Shown piece after piece: positions 61,235 to 64,000 of a stretch of 64,000 nt of DNA. How positions within the stretch are numbered: the first letter of the stretch is position 1; the number at the start of each line of letters is the position of its first letter. Source of the stretch: Nematopogon swammerdamellus (Eukaryota > Arthropoda > Insecta > Lepidoptera > Adelidae); NCBI GenBank assembly GCA_946902875.1, contig OX336339.1:21917349-21981348 (forward strand), in the 5' to 3' direction. A model generated the notes under the pieces. The model saw only the letters and a program-made list of their open reading frames with translations. It ran no database searches and was not told the origin of the DNA. The translations under genes were made by a program, and so were the position numbers.

Positions 61235-61250
61235 CAACCTGTAAGAAATG
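61235..61250 (-). promoter_or_regulatory. Putative splice acceptor for subgenomic env RNA
   Basis: The minus strand reads CATTTCTTACAG/GTTGATG, a pyrimidine-leaning tract with CAG four bases before the env ATG. Confidence 0.6.
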
Positions 61251-61461
61251 GGATTTAATGTAGGTCAAGGTACCAGCTGTACAGGGTTTCAAGGTTGCTT
61301 TTATTATTTTCTTAGAACAATGAGATGTAACGTGACACGGCACGTGTGTCGAGCGATAGCGAAGTGGCGGGTATTCTGATTTATATGTAATGTTATTAAG
61401 TAAGATTACTTCTAATGGTTGAACATTGCAATATATATATGTAATTTCTTTTGTTTACTAA

Positions 61462-63999
61462 TTAATGAGCTGGTTTCATTTGATCGAAATGGTGACGTAT
61501 CTGTCTATGACCTATCTGTAGGGTAGCGGTGTTCCTTCCGTTTAACTTTATTATTTTAAATGGCCCTTTCCAAATTGGTTCTAACGATTTGCCTTGTCTG
61601 GCGTGGTTTTTTAGATATACGAACTCTCCAGATTTGTATTTAATTTCGCGGGAATGTCGGTCATAGAAGTCCTTTGACCTTTGCTTATTTTGGGCGACGT
61701 GTTCTAGGGCCTTTTGTCGGCTAAAATTCATTTTGTATTTTAGCGAACGAATATATTCAGGGTAGGTAAGATTTGGGTCGTAACTAAAGAGTGAGTTTGG
61801 AATATAGGGCTTTACGCCGAAGACGAGCTCGTATGGTGAGTATTGAGTTGTGCTATGTACATTCGTGTTATATGCGAGGATGGCGGTGTGTAGATATTCA
61901 TGCCAATTGTTGCGGTTTTCGTTTACGAATGATTTCAAATAGGACTTCATAGTGGAATGTGACCTCTCAAGAGCTCCGTTGGTCTGAGGATGGAATGGAG
62001 AAGCAAATAGGTTTTTTATCTTGAAGAATTTACATATAGTTTTAAAAACGTCTGAAATGAAATAAGAGCCGTTGTCTGTTAGAACTGCCTTTGGTATACC
62101 AAAGAGAGATATGAAATGGATGAGTTGAATGGATATTTGTTCGGAAGAAATAGCAATTAGAGGGTAAGCGGTAGAATATTTAGTTAAATCATCCTGCAGA
62201 GTGAGAATATACTTAAATTTGTATTGGCCTGATAATGGTAGGGGACCGACGATGTCTAGGGCGATCCTTTCAAATGGTTTTGTGGAGGTAGAAGTAATCT
62301 CCATAGGGGGTCGGTTTGTCTGCCTCAGGGGCTTGTTGACTTGGCATGGGCGGCATTTCTCTACATAGGTTTCTATGTCCCTTTTCATTCCTTTCCAGAA
62401 ATATGAGTCTTTTAATCGGTTGTACATTCGATTTGAGCCTGGATGTCCCGCGATGGGTGAGTCGTGATTATCTCTAAGAATGGTCGGCACTTCTGCTGGT
62501 AGGGGGTAGATAATTTGATTGCGGTATAGGTGAATCTTTATTCCAGTACCGTGGAAAATGTGAGTAAGCATGTTATAGATTTTAGGGTATAGTAAGCGAC
62601 AGTAAGGATCTTTAAAGTCTGAAATAGCTATTTCTTTTATTTCGCTGTTTACTATTATGAAACAATCTCGGAAATTTGATAACACTTGGAAGATATCTTT
62701 GTAGGACATTTCTTCGTAGTGGTGGACACGGAGAAATAAGTGGACGAAATATTGTTTATCGTTTGAAGTGATTGAGTAGGTATTCTGTTCTCTTTCGGTT
62801 TCTCTGAAATTGGGATCGTTTGTAGATAGGTCGATAATTTCCTTGCAAAATGGGATGGAGTCATCTAGGTCAAGAGCTGTCGGATATAGGACGAACTTGC
62901 AATGTGTCTTCAATAGGTTTTGGTTGTGTTCTTCTACTTCAGTATCGTATTCGATTTCAGAGTTTCGAATTGACCTTATAAAATCAGCGTAGGAGTCGTT
63001 CGGATTACGTTGAGGTGAGGTTTCGTCTTCGGTAGCATGAATCGGTATTCGAGAGAGAGCGTCAGCGTTAGAATTTATTTTCCCTGGTTTGTAAACTATC
63101 TCATATTCGTATTCTTCTAGCTTAAGGCGCCAACGGACTAACTTGCTTCCAGGGTCCTTGACATTGAACAACCAAGTTAGGGGACGATGGTCGGTAATTA
63201 TTTTGAACTTCCTACCGTACAAGTAGGGTCGAAAGGTTTTCACGCCGAACATTATTGCGACTAGTTCTTGTTCAGTTGTAGAGTAATTACCCTCGGCACT
63301 GTTGAATGTGCGTGACGCATAAGCTATCGGAAGATCTTTACCTATCTCACCTTGGGAGAGCACAGCACCGCACGCGTATTTACTGGCATCTGTGGTTAAT
63401 ACGAAAGGTTTTGAAAAATCTGGATATTGGAGAATAGGAGCGCTGGTTAGAAGTTCTTTGAGGTTATCGAAGGAATTTTGTTGAGTTTGTTCCCATAAGA
63501 AGGGTGCGTCCTTTCGAAGGAGCGAAGTAAGAGGTTTGGTAATTCGTGAAAAATCCTTAATGAAACGACGATAATAGCCAATAAGGCCTAAAAAGCTTTT
63601 GACTTGTTTTGGGTTTTTGGGCGCTGGGAAATCTAATACACATCTGACCTTTTCGGGATTTGGAGTGACGCCCTTGTCGGAAATCATATGACCTAGATAA
63701 GCGACCTCCTTACGGAGGAACTCGCATTTATCTGGTTGGAGTTTGAGATTGTATTGTCGAAGGCGGTCGAAGACTAGGTGAAGTTTTTCTAAATGGGTTT
63801 TGAGGTCGTGTGAGTATATGACAATGTCGTCAAGGTACACAAAACAGTGGATTCCTTGTAGACCGGATAGGACCGTTCCCATTAATCGGGAAAATGTGAT
63901 AGGGCTGTTCTTTAATCCGAACGCCATGCGTTTAAAGTGGTAATGGCCGTTTGGGACAGTGAACGCGGTCTTCGGGGCGTCCTCTGGGGACATTTCGAC
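61462..63999 (-). CDS. pol: Errantivirus pol: RT, RNase H and integrase (N-terminus outside window)
   Basis: Polyprotein that copies the viral RNA and integrates the DNA. The open frame continues to the window edge, so the first in-window ATG (63993) is not the true start. Numbering from it: the RT active site Y-L-D-D is at 53-56; RNase H residues are D202 in T-T-D-A-S, E243, D268 in T-D-H-R-P-L and D311 in N-A-D-A-L-S-R; the integrase zinc finger is H510, H517, C547, C550; the catalytic triad is D580, D640, E676 (D-D-35-E). The C-terminal region has the W-K-G-P-F motif. The stop is at 61462-61464. The frame is uninterrupted, consistent with recent insertion. Upstream PR and gag cannot be seen. 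Confidence 0.93.
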   Translation of the reverse strand, partial: VEMSPEDAPKTAFTVPNGHYHFKRMAFGLKNSPITFSRLMGTVLSGLQGIHCFVYLDDIVIYSHDLKTHLEKLHLVFDRLRQYNLKLQPDKCEFLRKEVAYLGHMISDKGVTPNPEKVRCVLDFPAPKNPKQVKSFLGLIGYYRRFIKDFSRITKPLTSLLRKDAPFLWEQTQQNSFDNLKELLTSAPILQYPDFSKPFVLTTDASKYACGAVLSQGEIGKDLPIAYASRTFNSAEGNYSTTEQELVAIMFGVKTFRPYLYGRKFKIITDHRPLTWLFNVKDPGSKLVRWRLKLEEYEYEIVYKPGKINSNADALSRIPIHATEDETSPQRNPNDSYADFIRSIRNSEIEYDTEVEEHNQNLLKTHCKFVLYPTALDLDDSIPFCKEIIDLSTNDPNFRETEREQNTYSITSNDKQYFVHLFLRVHHYEEMSYKDIFQVLSNFRDCFIIVNSEIKEIAISDFKDPYCRLLYPKIYNMLTHIFHGTGIKIHLYRNQIIYPLPAEVPTILRDNHDSPIAGHPGSNRMYNRLKDSYFWKGMKRDIETYVEKCRPCQVNKPLRQTNRPPMEITSTSTKPFERIALDIVGPLPLSGQYKFKYILTLQDDLTKYSTAYPLIAISSEQISIQLIHFISLFGIPKAVLTDNGSYFISDVFKTICKFFKIKNLFASPFHPQTNGALERSHSTMKSYLKSFVNENRNNWHEYLHTAILAYNTNVHSTTQYSPYELVFGVKPYIPNSLFSYDPNLTYPEYIRSLKYKMNFSRQKALEHVAQNKQRSKDFYDRHSREIKYKSGEFVYLKNHARQGKSLEPIWKGPFKIIKLNGRNTATLQIGHRQIRHHFDQMKPAH

Positions 64000-64000
64000 T

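Larger units (their letters stand above)
58440..64000 (-). mobile_element. Endogenous errantivirus (Gypsy-type LTR element with env), partial
   Basis: Reading leftwards: pol enters from the window edge (64000 to 61462), then env (61234 to 59339), then a probable 3' LTR to about 58440. The order pol-env-LTR, the F-type env and the D-D-35-E integrase match insect errantiviruses. It lies antisense to Sap-r, immediately after exon 15, so it is probably in intron 15. The visible part of both frames has no stop or frameshift. Gag, protease, the N-terminal part of RT and the 5' LTR are outside the window. Confidence 0.88.

Overview
The window looks like nuclear DNA of a moth or butterfly. It is AT-rich, packed with short dispersed elements whose cores I recognise from lepidopteran genomes, and it holds one large intron-rich host gene. 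That gene runs left to right from 24174 to at least 58385. It encodes a secreted prosaposin (Sap-r type saposin precursor). Fifteen exons chain in phase with GT..AG splice sites and give 642 residues, and the 3' end lies beyond the window. Its exons are GC-rich islands in about 34 kb of transposon-filled intron.

1-24 kb (upstream of the gene): remnants and complete copies of mobile elements. The main one is a complete PIF/Harbinger DNA transposon (2138-7948) with perfect 18-bp terminal inverted repeats, a TTA target duplication, an intact-looking DDE transposase gene and a Myb/SANT-like partner gene. Around it are non-LTR retrotransposon tails, MITEs, three SINE-like families with interchangeable 5' heads, a 113-bp tandem array and several near-perfect hairpins.

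24-37 kb (intron 1): a 3' fragment of a LINE with restriction-like endonuclease (25330-26640), a nested foldback element (26741-27585), and a 3.38-kb foldback transposon (29876-33259). Most of the last is a 10-bp-periodic satellite present in both orientations. Its 8-bp target duplication is confirmed by two empty copies of the same flanking repeat inside this window.

37-58 kb: exons 2-15, separated by SINEs, MITEs and a 70-bp minisatellite abutting exon 4. The minisatellite unit is a piece of a LINE reverse-transcriptase gene in antisense. Exons 2-4 and 6-8 are an ancient tandem duplication of a SapA plus SapB module.

58.4-64 kb: an antisense endogenous retrovirus of the insect errantivirus (Gypsy) type inserted after exon 15: probable 3' LTR, env with a furin-like site and a C-terminal membrane anchor, and pol (RT, RNase H, integrase) running off the right edge.

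No CRISPR array, functional tRNA or rRNA gene was found. Coordinates of dispersed repeats are approximate at their ends unless a target duplication is stated.
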